NCBI GenBank assembly: GCA_050014815.1 | Contig: JBEKCP010000111.1 | Coordinates: 1-11,895 of the forward strand | Length of the DNA stretch: 11,895 nucleotides | Source of the DNA: JBEKCP01 sp050014815 | GTDB taxonomy: Bacteria; Planctomycetota; Planctomycetia; Pirellulales; Thermoguttaceae | Reading direction: 5' to 3' | Part shown: positions 1 to 5,681 of the stretch, one piece after another | Layout of the letters: every line of letters begins with the position of its first letter | Position numbering within the stretch: the stretch's first letter is position 1 | The notes under the pieces: generated by a model | What the model saw: the letters and a program-made list of their open reading frames with translations, nothing else | Database searches by the model: none | Told to the model about the DNA's origin: nothing | Program-made: the position numbers and the translations under genes

Positions 1-752
1 GCCAGGGTCTGGAGACCGAAGAGCCGCAGGAATCGCTGGGTGGTGGAATACTTTGCGGCGCGGCGCTTGCCCGGCTCCTTCTCGACCCGCAGCAGTCCCC
101 GGTGTACCAGTTGCACCAGGACCTGGCCGCTGGGCTTGCCCCGCATCTTGCCGACCTGGTCGCCGGTGACGGGCTGCTGGTAGGCGACGATGGCCAGCAC
201 GTCGACGGCGGCCTGGGAGAGCCTCGCCTCGCGGACCCGGCCGTAGAACCGATCGCGGAGCGAGTAGAAGGGCTTGCGGAGCCGCATCCTGTAACCCTCG
301 CCGTCGTGGGCGATCTGGTAAGGGCAGCCGGCGGCGACGTAGCGGCCGTTGAGGTCGTTGACCATGGCGGGGATCTCGCCGGGTTCGACGCCCCGCATCA
401 GCTCGGCGGCCCGGGCCTCGCAGAGGGACTGCCCCTCCCGCTGGCCCACGAAGAGCATCGCTTCCAGGATGCTCCGCGGGGTGACGGGGCAAGGGGGGCA
501 GGAGGGATTGGGGATTGGGGATTGGACGTCCGTCGTCCGTGGTCCGTCGTCCGTGGTCAATTGTGACTGGCCGCCTGCAACTGACGACTGACCACTGACA
601 ACTGACGACTGCGGGCCGCTTCCCCCTCCCAACCCATCCCCCTTGAGCCTCGGCGCGGTCCCCATCACTTGGGCAAACGCCTGGGCGAGCTCGTCCAGCG
701 AGATTCCCTCGGGGGGAGGCGGATCGGGGGCAGAGTCTTCAGTGGGTGACAT
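1..752 (-). CDS. scpB: Segregation and condensation protein B (ScpB), C-terminus cut by window edge
   Basis: ScpB is the winged-helix partner of ScpA and SMC in the bacterial condensin that organises and segregates chromosomes. The frame is open from the ATG at 752 to the window edge, about 250 codons. The conserved core begins near residue 93 (SILEAMLFVG) and continues through LRDRFYGRVREARLSQAAVD, VLAIVAYQQPVTG and LLRVEKEPGKRRAAKYSTT to FLRLFGLQTL, all typical ScpB segments. Only a short C-terminal piece should be missing. The first 92 residues are atypical: acidic and proline-rich, then a stretch at residues 48-83 encoded by short DNA repeats (504-612). The start is uncertain. No Shine-Dalgarno precedes 752, the frame stays open upstream into another repeat, and Met30 (ATG at 665) is an alternative. 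It lies downstream of the epimerase gene on the same strand. The family call is firm; the N-terminus is not. Confidence 0.9.
   Translation of the reverse strand, partial: MSPTEDSAPDPPPPEGISLDELAQAFAQVMGTAPRLKGDGLGGGSGPQSSVVSGQSSVAGGQSQLTTDDGPRTTDVQSPIPNPSCPPCPVTPRSILEAMLFVGQREGQSLCEARAAELMRGVEPGEIPAMVNDLNGRYVAAGCPYQIAHDGEGYRMRLRKPFYSLRDRFYGRVREARLSQAAVDVLAIVAYQQPVTGDQVGKMRGKPSGQVLVQLVHRGLLRVEKEPGKRRAAKYSTTQRFLRLFGLQTL
504..612. repeat. Chained short repeats inside the scpB reading frame
   Basis: Two low-complexity blocks sit side by side. At 504-525 the unit GGGGATT repeats about three times. From 526 to about 558 the unit is GTCCGTGGTCC/GTCCGTCGTCC-like, and from about 579 to 612 it is ACTGACGACTGACCACTGAC-like. 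The units are imperfect and short, with no spacers. Reading the minus strand codon by codon shows that the block adds about 36 codons (residues 48-83) without a stop or frameshift. The GGGGATT unit recurs at 5565-5585. Confidence 0.8.
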
Positions 753-759
753 GGCAAGC

Positions 760-832
760 AAGGATGAAGGATAAACACTGGAGACAGTCCTTCTTTTCGC
801 TCCTTCCTCCTTTATCCTTCCTCCTTCATCCT
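760..832. repeat. GGATGAAGGAT / TTTATCCTTC inverted low-complexity repeat between epimerase and scpB
   Basis: AAGGATGAAGGATAAA at 760-775 is matched in inverse by TTTATCCTTC at 811-820, followed by CTCCTTCATCC to about 831. On the minus strand this can fold into an imperfect stem between the epimerase stop and the scpB start. The epimerase TGA (826-828) lies inside the right arm, so the repeat supplies that gene's last codons and stop. It could act as a terminator or attenuator, but there is no clear T-run. Confidence 0.6.
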
Positions 833-1686
833 TTTCCTCCACACCGCTTGGCGACCTGCTGCTGCATGAAGCGCAGGCCATCGGCGGCCAACTGCTGCTC
901 GCTCTGGTACATGCGGCGCCAGATCTTCGTGGCGGCCGCGAGCTTGTCCAGGGCCAGGCCGAACGCCTCGATCACCATCAACCCATCGTAGCCGATCTCC
1001 TTGAGCGTGTCGAAGGTCTCGGTCCAGCGGACGTTCCCCTGGCCGGGCGTGCTGCGGTCGTTCTCCGAGATGTGGACGTGGATCAGGCAGTCCTTCAAGG
1101 CGCGGATCGCCCCGGCGGTGCTCTTCTCCTCGATGTGCGAGTGGAAGGTGTCATACATCATCTTGCAGCGGGGGTGGCCCACGTCGCGGCAGAAGCGGGC
1201 GCCGTCGGCAGCCGTGTTCAGCAGGTAGCACTCGAAGCGATTGAGGTACTCGATGCCCAGATTCACCCGGCAGATCTCGGCGTGCTCGGCGACCTGTTGC
1301 ATGCTCTGGACGGCCCAGCGCCACTCGTCGGGGGTGGGACCGGCGCCGGAGAAGTAGCCCAGCGCCGAATGGAACGGCCCGACCAGGGCCGTGCAGCCGG
1401 CGGCGGCCGCGCAGTCCAGGGCCCCCTTGTTGCCGGCCACGCCCTTGCGGCGGACCGCGGCGTCGGGGCTCATCGGGTTGTCGTCGGCCCCACGGACCGT
1501 CACGCCCGTCCGCGCCAACCCCGCGTCGTCCAGCCGCTTGCCCCACTGGGCGTACTTCTCGACGTCGCACTCGAAGATCGGGATCTCCACCGCGTCGAAT
1601 CCGATTTTTTGGACCTCGTCCAACAGGGGCAACACCCCGTCGTGGAGCGTATCGGTCCATAAGAGCAGGTTCAGTCCGTAACGCAT
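826..1686 (-). CDS. Sugar phosphate isomerase/epimerase, D-tagatose/D-psicose 3-epimerase-like TIM barrel
   Basis: A 286-residue AP-endonuclease-2-type TIM barrel, the expected size for ketose 3-epimerases, which interconvert free ketohexoses at C3 with a divalent metal. The four metal ligands of the family are all apparent: Glu146 (GIEYLNRFE), Asp179 (MYDTFHSHIEE), His205 (HVHISENDR) and Glu240 (MVIEAF). The segments ENDR-PGQGNV-W and YLNRFECYLLNTA closely follow the D-psicose/D-tagatose epimerase pattern. I chose the ATG at 1686 because GAGGAG lies 7 bases upstream and the protein starts MRYGLNLLLW, the usual strand-1 opening. A longer open frame to 1749 has no ribosome site. The cytoplasmic location is inferred. 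A Gfo/Idh/MocA oxidoreductase on the same strand suggests carbohydrate oxidation or epimerisation, but the exact sugar cannot be told. Confidence 0.87.
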   Translation of the reverse strand: MRYGLNLLLWTDTLHDGVLPLLDEVQKIGFDAVEIPIFECDVEKYAQWGKRLDDAGLARTGVTVRGADDNPMSPDAAVRRKGVAGNKGALDCAAAAGCTALVGPFHSALGYFSGAGPTPDEWRWAVQSMQQVAEHAEICRVNLGIEYLNRFECYLLNTAADGARFCRDVGHPRCKMMYDTFHSHIEEKSTAGAIRALKDCLIHVHISENDRSTPGQGNVRWTETFDTLKEIGYDGLMVIEAFGLALDKLAAATKIWRRMYQSEQQLAADGLRFMQQQVAKRCGGKG

Positions 1687-1764
1687 GCTAGGTCTCCTCA
1701 ATGGGTCTTGTACCTGGAATCGTGCAAGGAAGAAGAGGGCAGCCGCCATTTCCCTCCCGGGTGT

Positions 1765-1995
1765 TCACTTCCCGCCCTCACTGCCGGCCCGAGTGCCCTG
1801 GTACAGGAACCAGACCCCTGGCGGAAGGGCGGCGACGAGCAGGGCGCCGTCGAACACAGCCTCCATTGTCGACCGCTCGCGATGGAAGAAGAAGGGGACG
1901 CTGTCGGGCAAGATCTGGGCAAGAAGAATAAGGCCCCCTGCCAGTCCGAGGGCCAAAAGACCCGCGCCAATGCCGCATTGGTCGTCTGCCGTCAT
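1765..1995 (-). CDS. Small two-helix membrane protein, function unknown
   Basis: A 76-residue protein that I do not recognise. It has two hydrophobic stretches, about residues 9-28 (GAGLLALGLAGGLILLAQI) and 47-66 (FDGALLVAALPPGVWFLYQG). A short loop between them carries FFFHRER, and the tail is charged. The start at 1995 is supported by AAGGAG 7 bases upstream. It also overlaps the upstream gene's stop in an ATGA arrangement, which usually indicates translational coupling. It may help the AcpH-like protein at a membrane, but this is inferred only from the overlap. A longer in-frame ATG at 2040 would overlap the upstream gene by 49 bases and has no better ribosome site. Confidence 0.7.
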   Translation of the reverse strand: MTADDQCGIGAGLLALGLAGGLILLAQILPDSVPFFFHRERSTMEAVFDGALLVAALPPGVWFLYQGTRAGSEGGK

Positions 1996-2672
1996 TGTAC
2001 TGCTCCTTCCTGTGCCATCTTGACGGGGATGCCCTCCCACAACTCGTGCCGGCGGCGCCGGATCAACTGCCGGGCATCCGGAAAGACCCCGACGATCGAT
2101 TCCGGCAGCGGGGCGAACCCGACCCGCCGCATGACCTGGTTGAGCCGCACTAATAGTTTGTCATCTTCGAGGTAATCCCACAAGATCCGCTCCCGGCAAA
2201 AAAGGGAGATCATCGGGGCCAACCGCTCCGTGGGCCGGGCGGCCATCCGGTTGACGGCGTCCTGGACTATCCGCGGGTCGACCGACTCGATCGCCGCGTA
2301 ATACGTCTCCAGGCTTGCCGGGTACTCCGCCGCCAGTTGGGCGTCCAGGAGGAGTTCGACCAGCAGGTGGCCGAGGAAGCTTGCGCGGAAGCCGGCGTCC
2401 GGCCCGAGCACGCGGCGGGCTGCGGCGGCCAGCTCCAGCGAAGTCTCGGCGAAGGCCCGGGTCCCGTGGAAGCGGGCGTCGTCGCGGAAGTGCCCGAGGA
2501 TTCCGCCGGCCACGGCCGCCACCCGCGGATCGGGGTCGCTCTCCAGCGACGCGGCCTGCCTGGCCCGGACGCGAGCCTGCCGGTCCGCCACCGCCAGCCA
2601 ATCGGGGACTGCCGCCCCGGCCGCGAAGTACGGCCGGTCGACAAACGGCAGGGCGTGGGCGAGGTAGTTCAT
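1992..2672 (-). CDS. AcpH-like (acyl carrier protein phosphodiesterase-type) protein
   Basis: A 226-residue, largely helical protein. The opening MNYLAHALPF resembles the MNFLAHxHLA start of E. coli AcpH, which removes the phosphopantetheine arm from acyl carrier protein. Further candidate metal residues are Asp24 (VPDWL), His61 with Asp64/Asp65 (GHFRDDARFHGTRAF) and His102 with Glu106/Asp110 (FLGHLLVELLLD). The spacing is compatible with an HD-like fold, but overall identity to AcpH looks low, so activity on ACP is not established. I chose the ATG at 2672 over an in-frame ATG at 2759 because the upstream codons come from AT-rich repeat sequence. Only a weak AGGT site precedes it. It is coupled downstream to the small membrane protein. 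It could instead be an uncharacterised metal-dependent hydrolase. Confidence 0.6.
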   Translation of the reverse strand: MNYLAHALPFVDRPYFAAGAAVPDWLAVADRQARVRARQAASLESDPDPRVAAVAGGILGHFRDDARFHGTRAFAETSLELAAAARRVLGPDAGFRASFLGHLLVELLLDAQLAAEYPASLETYYAAIESVDPRIVQDAVNRMAARPTERLAPMISLFCRERILWDYLEDDKLLVRLNQVMRRVGFAPLPESIVGVFPDARQLIRRRRHELWEGIPVKMAQEGAVQ

Positions 2673-2705
2673 CGGAGCGACCTGACGGGGGCACTCCCAG
2701 AGTGC

Positions 2706-2724
2706 AAATCCAAAATCCAAAATC
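2706..2724. repeat. ATCCAAA low-complexity repeat upstream of the AcpH-like gene
   Basis: AAATCCAAAATCCAAAATC, a 7-base unit repeated about two and a half times. It lies just upstream of the AcpH-like start. A related copy sits at 2829-2842 on the other side of the hairpin at 2777-2797. It is AT-rich in an otherwise GC-rich region. Confidence 0.75.
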
Positions 2725-2776
2725 TGAATACCCTTGCACGATTCCGGGAGGTTCGGCACCCCGCGTCACGCCGCAA

Positions 2777-2797
2777 CCCCCGGACGCAGTCCGGGGG
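2777..2797. terminator. Strong GC hairpin after the Gfo/Idh/MocA gene
   Basis: CCCCCGGAC, loop GCA, then GTCCGGGGG: a perfect 9-bp stem. It lies about 45 bases beyond the stop of the minus-strand dehydrogenase and before the AcpH-like gene. On the minus strand only two T residues follow, and on the plus strand CTTT follows, so it is not a textbook intrinsic terminator. It may be a dispersed hairpin repeat that stops or stabilises transcripts. Confidence 0.5.
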
Positions 2798-2828
2798 CTT
2801 TCCTCCCAGAATCACGCGCGTCTATCTA

Positions 2829-2842
2829 GAATCCAAAATCCC
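2829..2842. repeat. Second ATCCAAAATCC repeat, abutting the dehydrogenase stop
   Basis: GAATCCAAAATCCC lies immediately next to the TAA (2844-2846, minus strand) of the Gfo/Idh/MocA gene. It shares the ATCCAAAATCC core with 2706-2724, in the same orientation. The two copies flank the hairpin. Confidence 0.6.
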
Positions 2843-2843
2843 T

Positions 2844-4010
2844 TTACGCCGGGATCTCGACCCACTGCCCCCGCTGGGCGCTCTCCAGCACCGACTGGCA
2901 GACCCGCTGGGTCCGCAGCGCGGTCCGCATCGTCGGTTGGAAGGCCGGACCGCCCTCCAGGCTCGACAAGAAGTCGGCAAAGCCGTTGATGAACGTGTGC
3001 TCGTAGCCGATCGTGCAGCCCGGCACCCACCAGTTCCTCATGTACGGGTGCTCGAAGTTCGTCACGTGGATCCTCTGCCAGCCGGTCAAGTGGTCCTCGA
3101 TCTTCTTCCCGGTGAGCGGGTCGGCGTAGCGGAAATACTGGAGGATGTGCGGGTCCTCGAGGTCGAAGAAGACGGCGCCGTGCTCGCCGTTGAGCTCGAA
3201 GGTATTGTAGTTCTTGCGTCCACGGGCGTAGCGGGTGCTCTCGAACGTGCCGATCGAGCCGTTGGCGAAGATGGCCAGGAACATGCAGGCGTCGTCGATG
3301 GTGACCGGCTCCAGCTTGCCCGTCTCCGCGTGTATCCGCTCCTTGATGAAGGTCTCGGTATGGGCCACCACGCGGCGGATGGGGCCGTTGAGCCACTCGG
3401 CGGTGTCGATCGCGTGGGCCAACAGGTCGCCGGTCACGCCGGAGCCGGCCACGCGGGCATCGAGCCGCCACAGCGCCATGCCGCCCTGCGGCACGTCGGA
3501 GGAGATCGTATAGTCCTGGTTGTAGGTGGCGCGGTAGTGGAAGGGTCGTCCGATGCGGCCTTCGTTGATCAACTGCTTCGCCAGCGAGATGGCCGGCACG
3601 CGGCGGTAGTTGAACGAGACCATGTTGGCCACGCCCGACCGCTCCACCGCCGCCACCATCTCCTCGGCCTCGGCCACGTTCATCGCCAGCGGCTTCTCGC
3701 AGACGATCATCTTGCCGGCCTGGGCCGCCGCGAGCACCACCGCGCGGTGCGCCACGTTGGGGACGCAGACGTCGACCAGGTCCACGTCCGTGCGCCCGAC
3801 GGCCCGGCACCAGTCGAGCTCCATCGACTCGTAGCCCCACGCCTGGCGGAAGTTCGCCAGCTTGTCCTTCTCCTCGGGCCGCGCACAGCAGACCTTCAAC
3901 ACCGGCTGGTGCTCGTGGGGAAAGAAGTGGTTGACCTGGAGCCAGGCGTTCGAGTGGGCGCGGCCCATGAAGCCGCAGCCGATCATCGCAATGTTCAACG
4001 GTTTCGACAT
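2844..4010 (-). CDS. Gfo/Idh/MocA family NAD(P)-dependent oxidoreductase
   Basis: A 388-residue two-domain dehydrogenase acting on a sugar, sugar acid or cyclitol. The N-terminal Rossmann fold shows MIGCGFMGRAHSNA (residues 9-22) for dinucleotide binding. The family signature CEKPLAMN (104-111) carries the catalytic-loop lysine, Lys106. The second domain shows GSGVTGDLLAHAIDTAEWL (189-207), with Asp195, His199 and Asp202 matching the usual G-x-x-x-D-x-x-x-H-x-x-D pattern. Length is normal for the family. There is no twin-arginine or other signal peptide, so it is probably cytoplasmic, unlike many planctomycete paralogs. The ATG at 4010 has AAGGAG 11 bases upstream. It follows the coiled-coil ORF by 22 bases. 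With the epimerase downstream it may form part of a sugar-modifying set, but the substrate cannot be predicted. Confidence 0.92.
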   Translation of the reverse strand: MSKPLNIAMIGCGFMGRAHSNAWLQVNHFFPHEHQPVLKVCCARPEEKDKLANFRQAWGYESMELDWCRAVGRTDVDLVDVCVPNVAHRAVVLAAAQAGKMIVCEKPLAMNVAEAEEMVAAVERSGVANMVSFNYRRVPAISLAKQLINEGRIGRPFHYRATYNQDYTISSDVPQGGMALWRLDARVAGSGVTGDLLAHAIDTAEWLNGPIRRVVAHTETFIKERIHAETGKLEPVTIDDACMFLAIFANGSIGTFESTRYARGRKNYNTFELNGEHGAVFFDLEDPHILQYFRYADPLTGKKIEDHLTGWQRIHVTNFEHPYMRNWWVPGCTIGYEHTFINGFADFLSSLEGGPAFQPTMRTALRTQRVCQSVLESAQRGQWVEIPA

Positions 4011-4032
4011 GGTGTCACCAGCTCCTTACGTG

Positions 4033-4206
4033 TTAGTTCTCTTTGGCCTTGGCCAACTCCGCCGCCGCGGCCTGGAGTTGTTTCTCGATATTCTTGACTT
4101 CCGCCGGGTCGTCCATTTGTTTGCGGGCCCCGGCCAGTTGCTGCCGCAGGGCCTGGAGCCTCTGGTTAAGGACGTCGATCCTCTTCTTCTGCTTCTTGTC
4201 CATCAT
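4033..4206 (-). CDS. Small charged coiled-coil protein (57 residues), function unknown
   Basis: A short ORF of 57 residues beginning MMDKKQKKRIDVLNQRLQAL and ending AKAKEN. It is almost wholly helical by composition. Leucine, valine and isoleucine fall in heptad-like spacing, broken at MDDPAEV (31-37), so it looks like a helical hairpin or two short coiled-coil segments. The first ATG (4206) forms an ATGA overlap with the nucleotidyltransferase stop and has GGAGG 7 bases upstream. The second ATG (4203) is 3 bases on. From memory, similar tiny lysine- and glutamine-rich ORFs occur in planctomycetes as hypothetical proteins, but I could not search. Coupling to a tRNA/RNA-processing enzyme hints at a partner or accessory role (inference). 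Confidence 0.75.
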   Translation of the reverse strand: MMDKKQKKRIDVLNQRLQALRQQLAGARKQMDDPAEVKNIEKQLQAAAAELAKAKEN

Positions 4207-5507
4207 GTGAGATCCTCCATTTGCAGCAGCCGGTCCGCCAGGGCCAACGCCTCGTCACGGGTGTGGACCTCGCCGTCCAGTTGGGCCCCGCGGAGCCGAT
4301 CCAGCAGGGTCTTGTAAATTGGCCCGGCGGGAATGCCGCGGGCCACCAGATCGTCGCCGGTGGCCAGGGGCGGCGGGTCGAGCCGCTCACGCGGTTGCTC
4401 CAGCAGCGTGCGGCACCAGGCGGCCGCTTCCGCTCCCTCCGGCGAGTCCGCCTCGTGGAGCGCCGCCAGATCGTCGATCCAGGGGTGTACCACCAGCGGC
4501 TGCACGCGGGACCACGGGGCCGCGGATGCCCCGCGGAGCGACTCCCGGTGCTCGACCAGCCAGGCGGCCTCGTCGACCTCGCGGTTGGCCAGCCGCCAGC
4601 GGAGCCCGAGGTCGCCGACCCGCCGGGCGTCGGCCGTCGCGTCCGGCGGGGCGTCGGCCGCCGCGCCCAGCAGGGCGGCCAGGGCCAGCGGGAAGGAGGG
4701 CTCGCGGAGCCGCTCCAGCACCGCCAGGGCCCGGTCGAGCCGCGACCCGGGCACCATGCGGGGCATGGTCGCGCTCGGTGCCCGCCCCGCCTCGTCGCGC
4801 GGCACGATCTCCGGCAAGACGGCCTCGGCCAGGCCCAGATCCACCAGCAGGCGGATGCCCCGGGCCCGGCCCGGATCGACCAGCATCCGCCGCATCTCCA
4901 TGGCGATTCGCTCGGGGCTGACGACGGTGATTTGGCCGGCCATCTCGCCGAGCGCGGCGGCCGTTTCACTCTCCAGCACGAAGTCGAGCGTGGCCGCAAA
5001 CCGGACCGCACGGAGCAATCGGAGCTTGTCTTCGGTGAAGCGGTCCCGCGGCGGACCGATCGCGCGGACAACCCGCCGCGCCAGGTCCTCCTGCCCGCCG
5101 ACAAAGTCGATCACCTGCCCCTGGAGGGGGTCGTAGAAGAGACCGTTGATCGTGAAATCCCGCCGCAGGGCATCTTCCCGGGCGGAGCTGAAGGTGACGT
5201 GGTCCGGCCGCCGCCCGTCGCTGGTGGCCGAGTCGCGGCGGAACGTCGCCACCTCGATCATCCCCGCCTGCTCCGGCCCACGCACCGTCATGACGCCGAA
5301 AGCGGCCCCGATAGCTAAGGTGCGGCGGCCGAACCGATCACGGATTTGGCGGGGCGTGGCGCTGGTGGCCACGTCGAAGTCCTTGGGCACTCGGCCCAAG
5401 AGCTCGTCGCGGACGCACCCGCCCGCCCAATACGCCTCGAACCCCGCCTCGCGGAGCCGGCGGACCACCCCCAGGGCAAAACGGCGTTGCTCGTCGGGCA
5501 CAATCAT
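4203..5507 (-). CDS. CCA-adding / poly(A) polymerase-type nucleotidyltransferase with eroded HD region
   Basis: A 434-residue class II nucleotidyltransferase of the tRNA CCA-adding/poly(A) polymerase family. The head domain shows GGCVRDELLG (29-38), then KDFDVAT (42-48) with metal-binding Asp43 and Asp45. RRDFTINGLFYDP (115-127) and EDKLRLLRAVRFA (159-171) follow, and ERIAMEM (199-205) marks the nucleotide-selecting neck helix. It would add CCA to tRNA 3' ends or A tails to RNA; sequence alone does not decide. The C-terminal half aligns in spacing with HD-containing relatives (SRLDRALAVLERL, then PSFPLALAALL). The expected His and His-Asp residues are absent, with GAAADA standing where HDVGKP is usual. 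The ATG at 5507 has no strong Shine-Dalgarno, and no upstream in-frame start is closer to consensus. It is divergent from malQ. Confidence 0.88.
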   Translation of the reverse strand: MIVPDEQRRFALGVVRRLREAGFEAYWAGGCVRDELLGRVPKDFDVATSATPRQIRDRFGRRTLAIGAAFGVMTVRGPEQAGMIEVATFRRDSATSDGRRPDHVTFSSAREDALRRDFTINGLFYDPLQGQVIDFVGGQEDLARRVVRAIGPPRDRFTEDKLRLLRAVRFAATLDFVLESETAAALGEMAGQITVVSPERIAMEMRRMLVDPGRARGIRLLVDLGLAEAVLPEIVPRDEAGRAPSATMPRMVPGSRLDRALAVLERLREPSFPLALAALLGAAADAPPDATADARRVGDLGLRWRLANREVDEAAWLVEHRESLRGASAAPWSRVQPLVVHPWIDDLAALHEADSPEGAEAAAWCRTLLEQPRERLDPPPLATGDDLVARGIPAGPIYKTLLDRLRGAQLDGEVHTRDEALALADRLLQMEDLT

Positions 5508-5564
5508 GAGTCCGGCATTATGGACCGCCGCCGCCTGCTTGGCAAGCCAGCGGCCGGGGGCAGA

Positions 5565-5585
5565 GGGATTGGGGATTGGGGATTA
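5565..5585. repeat. GGGGATT repeat in the divergent intergenic region
   Basis: GGGATTGGGGATTGGGGATTA, three copies of a 7-base unit, is almost identical to the block at 504-525. The preceding bases also resemble each other (GCAGA here, GCAGGA there). It lies between the divergent nucleotidyltransferase and malQ starts. Confidence 0.75.
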
Positions 5586-5626
5586 GCGGGCAAGCCCGGC
5601 GCGTCGCTTGCGGTTTCGCCCGACAC

Positions 5627-5654
5627 TTGTCATTTCCGGGGCTTAAACCATAAT
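5627..5654 (+). promoter_or_regulatory. Candidate sigma-70-type promoter for malQ
   Basis: TTGTCA (5627-5632) is followed 16 bases later by CATAAT (5649-5654). Each hexamer matches the housekeeping consensus at five of six positions. A start near 5661 would give a leader of about 20 bases to the ATG at 5682. Promoter consensus in this group is not well known to me, so this is a weak call. Confidence 0.35.
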
Positions 5655-5681
5655 GACACGGGAGTTGGGGAAGTAGCTGCC

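Noticed and set aside
504..612. Possible CRISPR array in the repeat block
   Set aside because: Units are 7-12 bases, imperfect and adjacent, with no spacers and no cas genes nearby.
2337..4097. Long open frame on the plus strand (about 586 codons) opposite the dehydrogenase and AcpH-like genes
   Set aside because: It is antisense to genes with clear family motifs. Its translation is rich in Arg, Val, His and Gly with no motif, as expected for a mirror frame in GC-rich DNA.
5346..5681. Upstream in-frame extension of malQ to 5346
   Set aside because: It would overlap the divergent nucleotidyltransferase N-terminus, run through the GGGGATT repeat and the likely promoter, and add no conserved sequence.
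5508..5681. Possible riboswitch or small RNA in the divergent region
   Set aside because: Apart from the GGGGATT repeat and a promoter-like pair, I could find no conserved riboswitch core or long stem.
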